64,000 nt of DNA from assembly GCA_910587765.1 (NCBI GenBank), contig CAJUNR010000001.1, positions 1-64,000 on the forward strand. Reading direction: 5' to 3'. The notes beneath the pieces were generated by a model. That model was not told the origin of the DNA. It searched no databases and saw only the letters and a program-made list of their open reading frames with translations. Each line of letters starts with the position of its first letter. Positions within the stretch are counted from its first letter, which is position 1. The translations under genes and the position numbers were made by a program. The DNA comes from an uncultured Lachnospiraceae bacterium. Its GTDB lineage: Bacteria; Bacillota; Clostridia; Lachnospirales; Lachnospiraceae. Shown here piece after piece: positions 24,442-31,902 of this stretch.

Positions 24442-25365
24442 TCATGCCTCCCCCTTTCCGGTCAATTCTGCAAGTTCCTGCGGACTCAGAAACAGAATGG
24501 ATGATTCAATGTCTGAAAATCCGTACGCCTCATAAGCTTCCTTAATCTCTTTCAGCGCCTGGATTCCTTCCTCTTTCGTCATCTTGCGGCTGTGCCAGTC
24601 GGCGTCATTTTCCATAAAGGAAACTCCCTTTCCCTTGGTCGTGTCCGCGATCAGGACCGAAGGCTTTCCTTCCACGCACGCCATGGACTGAAGGGCTTTA
24701 TGCAGCGCTTCCAGATCATGTCCGTCGCAAACCTCCACATTCCAGCCGAACGCTTCCCACTTGGCCTTCTGATCGCCCAGCGGCATGATGTCGTCGCTGA
24801 AGCCGTCGATCTGGAGACGGTTGTTGTCCACGATCACTTTCAGATGGTCCAGCCGGTATTTCGCCGCGGACATGGCCGCTTCCCAGATTTCTCCGGACTG
24901 GCACTCTCCGTCTCCAAGCACGCAGTAGACATCATAGTCTGCGCCGTCCATCTGTCCTGCCATGGCCATTCCCACCGCCATGGACATCCCCTGTCCCAGC
25001 GCTCCGGTGGACGCGTCCACGCCGGGCGTCAGCTTGTGATTGCAGTGTTTCGGCAGCATACTGTTGTTGGCGTCGAACACCCTCAGCGTATCTTTGCTGT
25101 AATAGCCCTGATCCGCCAGGATCACATACTGTGCCGGGCTGGCATGGCCCTTGGACATCACGAAGCGGTCCCTCTTCGGATCCTGTGCGTGTTCGGCGTC
25201 CGTTCTTAAAAATCCGCCGTAGTACAGGGTGGTCAAAATCTCCATGGAGGATAAGGATCCTCCCGGATGGCCGGAGCCTGCATAGTCCATCATGGCGACG
25301 AGGTTGTACCTAAGCTCTTCATTCTTCCTGCGCAGCATTCGGAAGTCCGATATCTTATTCCCCAT
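24442..25365 (-). CDS. transketolase, N-terminal (PP-binding) subunit
   Basis: 307 residues. The thiamine diphosphate motif is GDGECQSGEIWEAAMSAAKY ... IVDNN (about 150-182). SGHPGGSLSSMEILT near the start and MSKGHASPAQY are substrate and cofactor loops of transketolase. It is the first gene of the long minus-strand operon. RBS AAAGGAGAG precedes ATG 25365. A candidate -10 box and the shared regulatory motif lie 57-115 nt upstream. Its partner subunit follows directly, so the two make one heteromeric enzyme transferring two-carbon ketol units. Confidence 0.92.
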   Translation of the reverse strand: MGNKISDFRMLRRKNEELRYNLVAMMDYAGSGHPGGSLSSMEILTTLYYGGFLRTDAEHAQDPKRDRFVMSKGHASPAQYVILADQGYYSKDTLRVFDANNSMLPKHCNHKLTPGVDASTGALGQGMSMAVGMAMAGQMDGADYDVYCVLGDGECQSGEIWEAAMSAAKYRLDHLKVIVDNNRLQIDGFSDDIMPLGDQKAKWEAFGWNVEVCDGHDLEALHKALQSMACVEGKPSVLIADTTKGKGVSFMENDADWHSRKMTKEEGIQALKEIKEAYEAYGFSDIESSILFLSPQELAELTGKGEA

Positions 25366-25480
25366 GTCAAGCTCTCCTTTCGTATTCGATATGTACAGAT
25401 TGTTGTTTTCTATGGCTTTATGTTATAATTTCCTGTAAGAAATAGCTATCAGTTTATTCTTACGTTTTATAACAATATTG
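25366..25480 (-). promoter_or_regulatory. promoter and regulon motif (site A) upstream of the transketolase operon
   Basis: The plus strand reads ATAACAATATTG at 25469-25480 (embedded palindrome CAATATTG). Reading toward the operon, a -10-like TATAAC follows at 25427-25422, and the tktN ribosome site is ~50 nt further. No good -35 is present, which fits an activator-dependent promoter. The distance from the motif to the -10 is within 2 bp of that at sites B and D. The rest of the 391-bp gap up to 25756 holds the palindromic repeat described separately and otherwise no gene I can support. Confidence 0.6.
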
Positions 25481-25652
25481 CTTTTTAAAATTCATCCTGC
25501 GGTTTTGACTCCTCCGCACCGCCAAAAGCCGGCGACAACGTTTTCCTCTTGCTGCAGACTTTCATACTGCCGGCCCGCAATATATGTACGGCTCCCGGAC
25601 GGAAACCAGAAATGTGGTGATTCCGTTTACCCTTTTCAGGGCAAAAAATAAG

Positions 25653-25704
25653 GGGACAAGTTAGTGCAACCCCTTGATTATACTGGGTTCCTCTAACTTG
25701 TCCC
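25653..25704. repeat. REP-like palindromic element
   Basis: GGGACAAGTTAG (25653-25664) pairs perfectly with CTAACTTGTCCC (25693-25704). An inner AACCC/GGGTT stem and a 12-nt apical loop complete a long bulged hairpin. Such GGGGACA...TGTCCC palindromes resemble dispersed repeats found in Firmicute genomes. Only one copy is seen in this window. It marks the edge of a low-GC segment (25.6-26.95 kb). Confidence 0.55.
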
Positions 25705-25756
25705 TATGCTGACACGGTCATCTGCAGCTAAAGTGTCCGGCTCTTTCTAAAAAATA

Positions 25757-26259
25757 CTAATCAAAAAATGTTTTCCAGTTTTCAGACTGATTTGCTTCAA
25801 AGCACATCTTGATCTGTTCCTCATTATTTTTTTCTGTTGCAAGGACAGGCAGCTCGTCTATCCCAAAGTAGTTACTCGATATGGTTTCTATATTGGATTT
25901 AAACCCGCCTCTTCTTTTACTTCTTTTATCACATTTTCTCTCACTGAAACATTAACGTCAACCCAGCCTCCAGGCAATGACCAGGTTCCATTTTTCTCTT
26001 GCACAAGCATAATTTTATCATTTTGAAAAACAGCAGCACGACAGTCAATTTTAGGTGTTTGATACCCAATTTCGTTGCAAAATAAATTTTTGACCTTATC
26101 CATTGAAATATCTGTTTTATAAGAAATCATTTCTGCTGCAATTTCTCTAATTCTTTCATAACGTTCTTTATCAAAAACATCCTTTCCATAGAAAATTCCT
26201 GCCTGTGCCAGACTTTGTAATTCTACTGCCCATTGCAGCCATTTTTCATTCTTATCCAT
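25757..26259 (-). pseudogene. NUDIX hydrolase with internal deletion
   Basis: The N-terminal part (ATG 26259, RBS AGGAGG) reads as a NUDIX protein with the usual helical N-terminal domain (MDKNEKWLQWAVELQSLAQAG) and the start of the NUDIX box (GGWVDVNVSVRENVIKEVKEEAG). The frame then ends at 25888. Directly after, in another frame, the expected C-terminus continues (FKSNIETISSNYFGIDEL, ending NWKTFFD, stop at 25757). The central ~35-40 residues normally found between them are missing. The junction lies in GCGGGTTTA. So this is a deleted, probably inactive gene. Its base composition is much more AT-rich than the flanking operons. Confidence 0.8.
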
Positions 26260-26341
26260 GTATCCTCCTTGTCTGCCAGTTAATATCATTCCAATAATCT
26301 TCCAATGTGTCTTGAAAAGAATGCAAAATGTTGATATTTCA

Positions 26342-26932
26342 TTATGCTTTTTCTCTTTTCTCTGTAAAACAACGAATAACTTTACATGGATTTCCAACAG
26401 CAACACAATTTGCGGGAATTGAACGGGTAACAACACTTCCTGCTCCAACCACACTGTTTTCGCCGATTGTTACGCCAGCTAAAATAATGCTTCCCCCTCC
26501 AATCCATACATTGTCTTGTATTTCAATGGAGCGGGCATACGTTCTGAAAAATGTTGTCCCGGTTTCTTTCCAGTCTGAAACGAAACGCTCTTGTGGTAAA
26601 ACAGGATGGGAAGATGTATAAAACTGAACATTAGATGCTATCAATACTCGACTGCCAATCCGTATGGGCTTATTGTCCACAAATGTACAATTCATATTTA
26701 TAACGACATCATCACCAAGAAATATATTTTTTCCATAGTCACAATGAAACGGGACATCAATGGCAACATTTCTCCCAACAGCGCCCAACAGTTCTTTCAA
26801 AATCTCATGTTTTCTTTCTGTATCATCATAATCCGTAAAATAGTATTCTCTTGTAAGTTTCCTTGCATTGGAAATAATATGTAAAGTCTCCTTATCTGCG
26901 GTTTCCAAAAAATCTTTGGCTTCGTAAAACAT
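26342..26932 (-). CDS. maltose O-acetyltransferase-like hexapeptide acetyltransferase
   Basis: 196 residues, the size of Maa/NodL/LacA acetyltransferases. The N-terminal helical cap (FLETADKETLHIISNARKLTREYY) precedes a left-handed beta-helix of hexapeptide repeats (GKNIFLGDDVVINMNCTFVD, IGSRVLIASNVQFYTSSHPV). The catalytic His is in that last stretch. The C-terminal repeats are VWIGGGSIILAGVTIGENSVVGAGSVVTR. It acetylates a sugar or similar hydroxyl with acetyl-CoA. RBS AGGGG. Codon use and base composition are AT-rich, like the NUDIX remnant and unlike the neighbours, so both probably arrived together by transfer. Confidence 0.85.
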   Translation of the reverse strand: MFYEAKDFLETADKETLHIISNARKLTREYYFTDYDDTERKHEILKELLGAVGRNVAIDVPFHCDYGKNIFLGDDVVINMNCTFVDNKPIRIGSRVLIASNVQFYTSSHPVLPQERFVSDWKETGTTFFRTYARSIEIQDNVWIGGGSIILAGVTIGENSVVGAGSVVTRSIPANCVAVGNPCKVIRCFTEKREKA

Positions 26933-27026
26933 AGTGTTCCCCTTATTTTATTTATCTATTTTATTTTGGACATAAGATATGATATATCATTGTACCTGCA
27001 AAAGCAATACATTTTCAATGCCAAAC

Positions 27027-27072
27027 GCAGAGAAGGAACCGTCCGGATAAGCCCCGGCAGTTCCTTCTCTGC
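27027..27072 (-). terminator. terminator downstream of the IolM-like gene
   Basis: The arms GCAGAGAAGGAAC (27027-27039) and GTTCCTTCTCTGC (27060-27072) are perfectly complementary over 13 bp with a 20-nt loop. It lies ~50 nt after the stop of the dehydrogenase gene at 27120. The T-run is weak on the minus strand and better on the plus strand. Confidence 0.65.
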
Positions 27073-27119
27073 AGGTTTCTTCTATTTTAGGAGTAATGGA
27101 AAACCGGCATATGTAAGAT

Positions 27120-28307
27120 TTACCAGTTGGGTGTAACGACAAATTTTCCGCCCTCGGCCTTCGCCGCTGCCTGGATCGCTTCGATGGAATCCTCCAGATG
27201 ATAACATTTTGATAAATATTTGCCCGGATCGACTCTTCCCGCCTCGATCAGCCGGATCACGTTTGGCCAGGTGCCGTGTCCGGAACTTCCGATTGCGAAA
27301 TGATAATTGGCGCCTTTCTTCTGCATATACACCGGATGGAGTTCCACCGTGCTGGCCGTAATGCCGATCTGGGCAATCGTCCCGAAGGACGCCAGCATAT
27401 CCACTGCTTCCGGAATATTCTCCGCCGGCTTATGGGTCGCCTCGACAACCATGGCGGCGCCGACGCCTTTCGTCACCTTCATGACCAGATCCGAAAGCTT
27501 CTCCCCTCTCTGCCAGTACTCAAAAGGATCAAAGGTGTCGGTAGCCCCCACTTCTCTCGCAAGCGCCTGACGCGTCTTATTGGGATCAAAAGCAATAATT
27601 TTCGCAGCTCCGGACGTCTTCAGCAGAGAAATCGCCGAAAGCCCGATCGGACCGCAGCCAAACACCACTACATGGCCGCCCGGCTCGATTCCTCCGCCCC
27701 TTGTAAATACGCCGTTGTAGGCGACTGCCATCGGCTCGATCATGGCCGCGACTTCCAGCGCCCGTTTTTTGCTTCCATAGACATCTACCAGACCATCCAC
27801 CTTGAAGCAGAGCTTTTCCTTCGCCACCAGATATTCCGCATAGGCTCCGTTTTGGGAGAAGCCGATCTCCTCCAGGTTCTCGCACTGATTGAACTGACCT
27901 CTTCTGCAGGCGAGACACTCCCCGCACCACGCCATGGTCTCCGCCACGACCAGATCGCCGACCTTCAGTTCCTTTACATTTTTGCCTACCGCCGCAATCT
28001 CTCCGGAAAACTCGTGTCCGATCACGCACGGGAGTTTGCAGTGCCCTGCGTAACGGCTGTAATTGTCCTTGTCGGCTCCGAGGAAATTCGTATCGGAACC
28101 GCATACTGCCGCGCCGCCGACTTTCAGCAGTATCTCGTCGTCCTTCGGTTCCGGAACCGGAATCTCCACCAGTTCCAGCGTCGGGTTGTAAAAGATATTG
28201 GAACCCAGCAAAGCTCTCCTGTCCCTTTCCTCCCGCTCGGTCGGCTGATAGCCCGGACGCGGCTTATATTCTCCGCCTGCCATTAAGGCCTTCATCATTT
28301 TCTGCAT
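27120..28307 (-). CDS. zinc-dependent dehydrogenase, scyllo-inosose 3-dehydrogenase (IolM)-like
   Basis: 395 residues, longer than ordinary MDR alcohol dehydrogenases because of a ~45-residue N-terminal extension (KPRPGYQPTEREERDRRALLGSNIF). Zinc ligands are in CGSDTNFLG and GHEFSGEI, with structural cysteines in CGECLACRRGQFNQC. The NAD motif is FGCGPIGLSAIS near 220. Length, extension and the C-terminal SSGHGTWPNVIRLIEAGRVD block match what I recall of Thermotoga IolM, which oxidises 2-keto-inositol a second time. It has its own promoter carrying the regulon motif (site B). A generic polyol dehydrogenase is the alternative. Confidence 0.75.
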   Translation of the reverse strand: MQKMMKALMAGGEYKPRPGYQPTEREERDRRALLGSNIFYNPTLELVEIPVPEPKDDEILLKVGGAAVCGSDTNFLGADKDNYSRYAGHCKLPCVIGHEFSGEIAAVGKNVKELKVGDLVVAETMAWCGECLACRRGQFNQCENLEEIGFSQNGAYAEYLVAKEKLCFKVDGLVDVYGSKKRALEVAAMIEPMAVAYNGVFTRGGGIEPGGHVVVFGCGPIGLSAISLLKTSGAAKIIAFDPNKTRQALAREVGATDTFDPFEYWQRGEKLSDLVMKVTKGVGAAMVVEATHKPAENIPEAVDMLASFGTIAQIGITASTVELHPVYMQKKGANYHFAIGSSGHGTWPNVIRLIEAGRVDPGKYLSKCYHLEDSIEAIQAAAKAEGGKFVVTPNW

Positions 28308-28389
28308 AATGTCCTCCTTGTTTACTTAAATTACAACATTTTTTCATGATTTTGATATATGCAGGACCCGCATTCATTTTGCTGTCTTT

Positions 28390-28449
28390 ATTCTAAGCGG
28401 CATCCCGGTTTCTTTCAATAACAATGATCGGCTCTTTCATAACAATATT
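28390..28449 (-). promoter_or_regulatory. promoter with regulon motif (site B) of the IolM-like gene
   Basis: On the minus strand -35 TTGAAA (28418-28413) and -10 TAGAAT (28395-28390) are 17 bp apart. The motif copy is ATAACAATATT on the plus strand (28439-28449). A second half, CTTTCAATAACAAT (28412-28425), repeats CTTTCATAACAAT (28434-28446) with a 21-bp period and overlaps the -35. Direct repeats one turn pair apart next to the -35 are the usual layout of AraC-type activator sites. Confidence 0.65.
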
Positions 28450-28499
28450 ATTTTTTATCCTGTCAGTCCCGCCATCGTCAACATCTGCTCTACACTCTT

Positions 28500-29675
28500 T
28501 TAACAAATAATCTCCCTGCTTTTTACTTTGGAGCGATAAAGACGGACAAACAGACAGGCTCCCAGCAGGCAGGCCGCATTGGACAGCATTCCCCAGACCA
28601 GACCCGCAGCATCGCAGATAAGTCCCATAACCCAGGGAAAAACTGCCTGTCCAAGGCTGATGCAGAGGAAAAGGACGACCGACACCGAACTCTGCCTGTC
28701 CGGGCAGGACTGATAGCCAAGCGTTAAAATCAATGGGATCGCCGCACCCGCAAACAGGCCGGCCGCCGCATAGCCCGCCATGGACGCAGCAATATGCGGA
28801 ACCAGTATCCCGGCCAGATGGAGCAGCGCCGCCAGGATCAGCCCGCCGCCAAGCAGCGTTTCTTCTTTTACATGCAGGGCAAGCCTTGCGCATGCAAGTC
28901 TTCCGATCACCAGCGCAATCCAGAATACCGATGTCCCGACACTCCCCACGAACAGGCTTACTCCAAATCGATATTGCAGGAATAAAGGAACCCAGGTATT
29001 GATTCCGCACTGGTGACCGCAGTAGCAGAAAAGCGCAAGCATGAGCGCGTACATGCCGGGTTCTCTCATAACGGTAAAATCCATTTTCTTTTCCGCCTGT
29101 CCTTGCACCGGCTTTTCTTCCGCGTCCGAATAAAAAACGGCAAACAGAGCAAGAAGCGCCGCAGATCCCGCTCCGAAGCAGCCATACACCGTCTGCCAGC
29201 TCAAAGAGATTTTAAGCATCCATGCCGCCAGCAGGGGTCCCAGCACAGAGCCTGCTCCAAAGCAGCCATGGAGCAGATTGATATACATTCCTTTCTTTTC
29301 CTCATGCTGCATGGATATGGTCGTATTTACGATCATATCCAGAGACTTTGACGTCATTCCCATCAGGAAGAGCAGCAGAAGAAAGAATCCCAGACGGTTG
29401 ATCTTGCTCATGGCCAGAAGCAGTACGGTCAGAAGTCCGAAAGTCGCAAGGCAGAGTTCTTTTTTTCGGTATCGGTTCAGGATGAAGCCCGAGAGAAACA
29501 CCCCGGCCATACATCCGATATATTGGAAAACTGTAAAAATACCTCCTGTGGACACTTCCATTTGAAAATCGTTTAACAAATCCACCATGAAAGTACCCAC
29601 AACAGAGGTCGTAAGCGCATAGGTAAAAAACAGCATATAGAGCAGAATAAGTCTGCGTTTTTCTATGGTATCCAT
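28500..29675 (-). CDS. MFS transporter
   Basis: 391 residues from ATG 29675 (RBS GGAGG). Twelve hydrophobic segments are visible, arranged six plus six, starting LILLYMLFFTYALTTSVVGTF, with a cytoplasmic loop EEKPVQGQAEKKMDF in the middle. The motif GFILNRYRKKEL after the second helix is the MFS loop signature. It follows the IolE/IolO-like gene by 55 nt on the same strand, so it may import or export a cyclitol-like compound next to the ABC importer. No substrate-specific motif was recognised. Confidence 0.82.
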   Translation of the reverse strand: MDTIEKRRLILLYMLFFTYALTTSVVGTFMVDLLNDFQMEVSTGGIFTVFQYIGCMAGVFLSGFILNRYRKKELCLATFGLLTVLLLAMSKINRLGFFLLLLFLMGMTSKSLDMIVNTTISMQHEEKKGMYINLLHGCFGAGSVLGPLLAAWMLKISLSWQTVYGCFGAGSAALLALFAVFYSDAEEKPVQGQAEKKMDFTVMREPGMYALMLALFCYCGHQCGINTWVPLFLQYRFGVSLFVGSVGTSVFWIALVIGRLACARLALHVKEETLLGGGLILAALLHLAGILVPHIAASMAGYAAAGLFAGAAIPLILTLGYQSCPDRQSSVSVVLFLCISLGQAVFPWVMGLICDAAGLVWGMLSNAACLLGACLFVRLYRSKVKSREIIC

Positions 29676-29730
29676 ATCCGCCTCCGGCTGGTTTTTCCGA
29701 AAAGATCCTTCGACCTTTCGCCTCTCATAT

Positions 29731-30741
29731 TTAATCGATCGCAAACCCAAGACCGTTAATGCGGAGCAGCTCCTCCGGCAGATCACGGTTATAGACGCGC
29801 GGAATGGCTTCTTTAAGCAGATCCACGGACTTTGACAGCGCCACCACGCTCGGCATTACCACATCCTCAATCTCAAGACTCATGGCGCCGTCATATCCCA
29901 TCTGTGTCAAAACCATAATAAAGCGTTTCCACCAGAATACATCATGGCCATAGCCGAGTGCGCAGTACGTCCAGGAACGTTCATGGGCAGGTGTGCTCAG
30001 ATACGGCGCCGCTTCATGCTGGCCGTTCAGATCGCACACGTGCTTCTCCAGATGAGTATCCTTGGCGTGTACGTGATAAATGGCTCCTTCTTTTCCGAGC
30101 GCCATAGCCGTCTCCAACGGATCCATGCCCATGAAGAACTGATGTCCCGGATCGATATTGGCGCCGATCATCGGACCGACCGCGTTGCGCAGGCGCAGAA
30201 GCGTCGGTACATTATAGACGATGCCGGTAGGATGGATCTCCAGAGCGATTTTCTCGATCCCGTACTGTTCGGCCAGCTTGACGGTCTTCTCCCAATACGG
30301 GATTCCCACGTCTTCCCACTGATACTGCATCATCTTCAGCATCACGGGAGGCCAGCAGCAGATGACCCAGTTCGGATACTTTGCATCCGGACCTCCGCCG
30401 GGCAGACCGGACATCATGGCGATCTTTTTCACGCCAAACTCCGCAGCCAGCCGAAACGTTTTCTCCACGATCTCGGCGTCACGCCTGCCGGTCTCATCCG
30501 GGGAAAGCTGATTTCCGTTACAATTGAGTGTCTCCAACTTCAGTCCGCGGCTTTCGATCGCGTGCAGATACGCCTTCCGCTCCTCTGCGCTCTCAAGCAG
30601 CCGGTCAATATCCATATGCGGCGCAGAGGAGTACCCTCCCGTCGGAATCTCCAGCGTCTCGATCCCCAGCATAGCCGCCGTATCCAGCATCTTTTCAAAC
30701 GAAATCTGACCAAGACTGTCCGTCATCAATGAAATATGCAT
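29731..30741 (-). CDS. sugar phosphate isomerase/epimerase (xylose isomerase-like TIM barrel), inositol-pathway type
   Basis: 336 residues with the AP-endonuclease-2 fold. MHISLMTDSLGQISFEKMLDTAAMLGIETLEIP opens the barrel. Putative metal ligands are in ALEIHP, GANIDPGHQFFMGMD and YHVHAKDTH, and the last strand carries GAMSLEIED. Family members include IolE, IolH, IolI and the IolO epimerase. It follows the IolG-like gene with an 86-nt gap containing a copy of the regulon motif. It probably isomerises or epimerises a keto-inositol or the derived keto acid. Length is greater than that of small IolO proteins (~270), so the precise role is open. Confidence 0.8.
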   Translation of the reverse strand: MHISLMTDSLGQISFEKMLDTAAMLGIETLEIPTGGYSSAPHMDIDRLLESAEERKAYLHAIESRGLKLETLNCNGNQLSPDETGRRDAEIVEKTFRLAAEFGVKKIAMMSGLPGGGPDAKYPNWVICCWPPVMLKMMQYQWEDVGIPYWEKTVKLAEQYGIEKIALEIHPTGIVYNVPTLLRLRNAVGPMIGANIDPGHQFFMGMDPLETAMALGKEGAIYHVHAKDTHLEKHVCDLNGQHEAAPYLSTPAHERSWTYCALGYGHDVFWWKRFIMVLTQMGYDGAMSLEIEDVVMPSVVALSKSVDLLKEAIPRVYNRDLPEELLRINGLGFAID

Positions 30742-30765
30742 ACTTTTTACTCCTTTTATTTCTCT

Positions 30766-30777
30766 ATAACAATATTG
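30766..30777 (-). promoter_or_regulatory. regulon motif copy (site C) before the isomerase gene
   Basis: ATAACAATATTGC followed by TTTTTA on the plus strand, identical over the core to sites A and D. It lies only 25 bp before the start codon, too close for the promoter spacing seen at the other sites. It may bind the regulator inside the operon or act differently. Confidence 0.45.
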
Positions 30778-30827
30778 CTTTTTATAAATTTTCCCGTTCC
30801 AACCAAACCAGAGGCTTTTTGAAATAT

Positions 30828-31853
30828 CTATCCGAAAAGATGATAATTCTCGACAGCGACCCCCTGTTCATAGGACTTTTTCGCAATATCTGCAATCTCC
30901 ACCGCTCTTCTCGCATCGGTCGTGTTGCAGGGAGAAGGTTTTCCGTTCTTAACCGCATCCACAAACGCGACGATCTCCGCTGTATAAGCGTCTCCGAAAC
31001 GTTCCCAGTACCACGGACAGCCTTCCTCTTTGATTCCGTTCTCGTCCTTGACAACCACGAAAGTATTGCGGCCGCATTTCACATCAATGGAACCTTTCGT
31101 ACCGACGATCTCGACCCAGACGTCATAACCGCAGCCTGCGAGCCGGTTGCCCTCCGCTTCCCCCATCACGCCATTTTCAAACTGCAGCGTGACAGAATTG
31201 GCGTCCAGATCTCCGAAATCGGCAAATTCGTCAAACGCATACACGCCGCCGGAAGAGAACACCTTTTTTACTTCAGACTCGGCAAACCATCTGCAAAGAT
31301 CAAAATCATGCACATTCATATCATAGAAAATACCGCCGGAGCCCGGAAGGAATTTATCAAAATATTCTCTGTACTTTCCCGGATCTCTGGTGACGCTCTT
31401 GACCTTGACCACTTTACCGATCTCACCTCTGAGCACGCGGTTCTTGGCATCGAGCATCGACTTGTCAAACCGCCTCAGAAAACCGATCTGAATAACTTTC
31501 CCCGGATTGGTCGCAACCGCCGCGTCAATCGCGTTTAATTCCTCAAAATTGATACCTGTAGGTTTTTCGCAGAAAATGTGCTTTTTGGCCGCACATGCGG
31601 CTTTGATGCATTCACAGTGGGCCGCGGACGTATTCGTAATCAGCACTGCGTCAATATCCGGATCCTCCATGATCTCATGATAATCGGTTGTAAATTTCCT
31701 CGCTCCCAGACGCTTCGCCGTGGATTCGGCCAGCTCCGCATTCAGGTCGCAGACCGCGACAAGCTCCGCGTCCGGCGTACGGTATGCCACAGACTCCGCA
31801 TGGCAGATCCCCATACGGCCTACTCCGATTGAACCAATTCTGATTTTTTCCAT
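30828..31853 (-). CDS. Gfo/Idh/MocA oxidoreductase, inositol 2-dehydrogenase (IolG)-like
   Basis: 341 residues. The NAD motif is GSIGVGRMGICHA near the start, the EKP motif is in HIFCEKPTGINFEEL (about 95), and the catalytic stretch is GGIFYDMNVHDFDLCRWF (about 165-185). The block GFLRRFDKSML and the overall length fit inositol 2-dehydrogenases. It would oxidise myo-inositol (or an isomer) to 2-keto-inositol with NAD. ATG 31853 is used because GGAGG is 10 nt before it; a TTG 9 nt upstream is too near. It is directly downstream of the ABC importer genes, linking uptake and first oxidation. Confidence 0.83.
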   Translation of the reverse strand: MEKIRIGSIGVGRMGICHAESVAYRTPDAELVAVCDLNAELAESTAKRLGARKFTTDYHEIMEDPDIDAVLITNTSAAHCECIKAACAAKKHIFCEKPTGINFEELNAIDAAVATNPGKVIQIGFLRRFDKSMLDAKNRVLRGEIGKVVKVKSVTRDPGKYREYFDKFLPGSGGIFYDMNVHDFDLCRWFAESEVKKVFSSGGVYAFDEFADFGDLDANSVTLQFENGVMGEAEGNRLAGCGYDVWVEIVGTKGSIDVKCGRNTFVVVKDENGIKEEGCPWYWERFGDAYTAEIVAFVDAVKNGKPSPCNTTDARRAVEIADIAKKSYEQGVAVENYHLFG

Positions 31854-31902
31854 TGTTTTCAAACCTCCAAATGTATATTTCTCTCGTTATTACAAAACAG
31901 CA

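Noticed and set aside
25366..25756. tRNA or small RNA gene in the gap before the transketolase operon
   Set aside because: No cloverleaf or conserved RNA sequence was seen; the only structure is the REP-like palindrome.
28393..29010. Minus-strand open frame of 205 codons overlapping the MFS gene 3' end
   Set aside because: It runs out of frame through the MFS gene and its end covers the regulon motif and promoter of the IolM-like gene; no protein motif.
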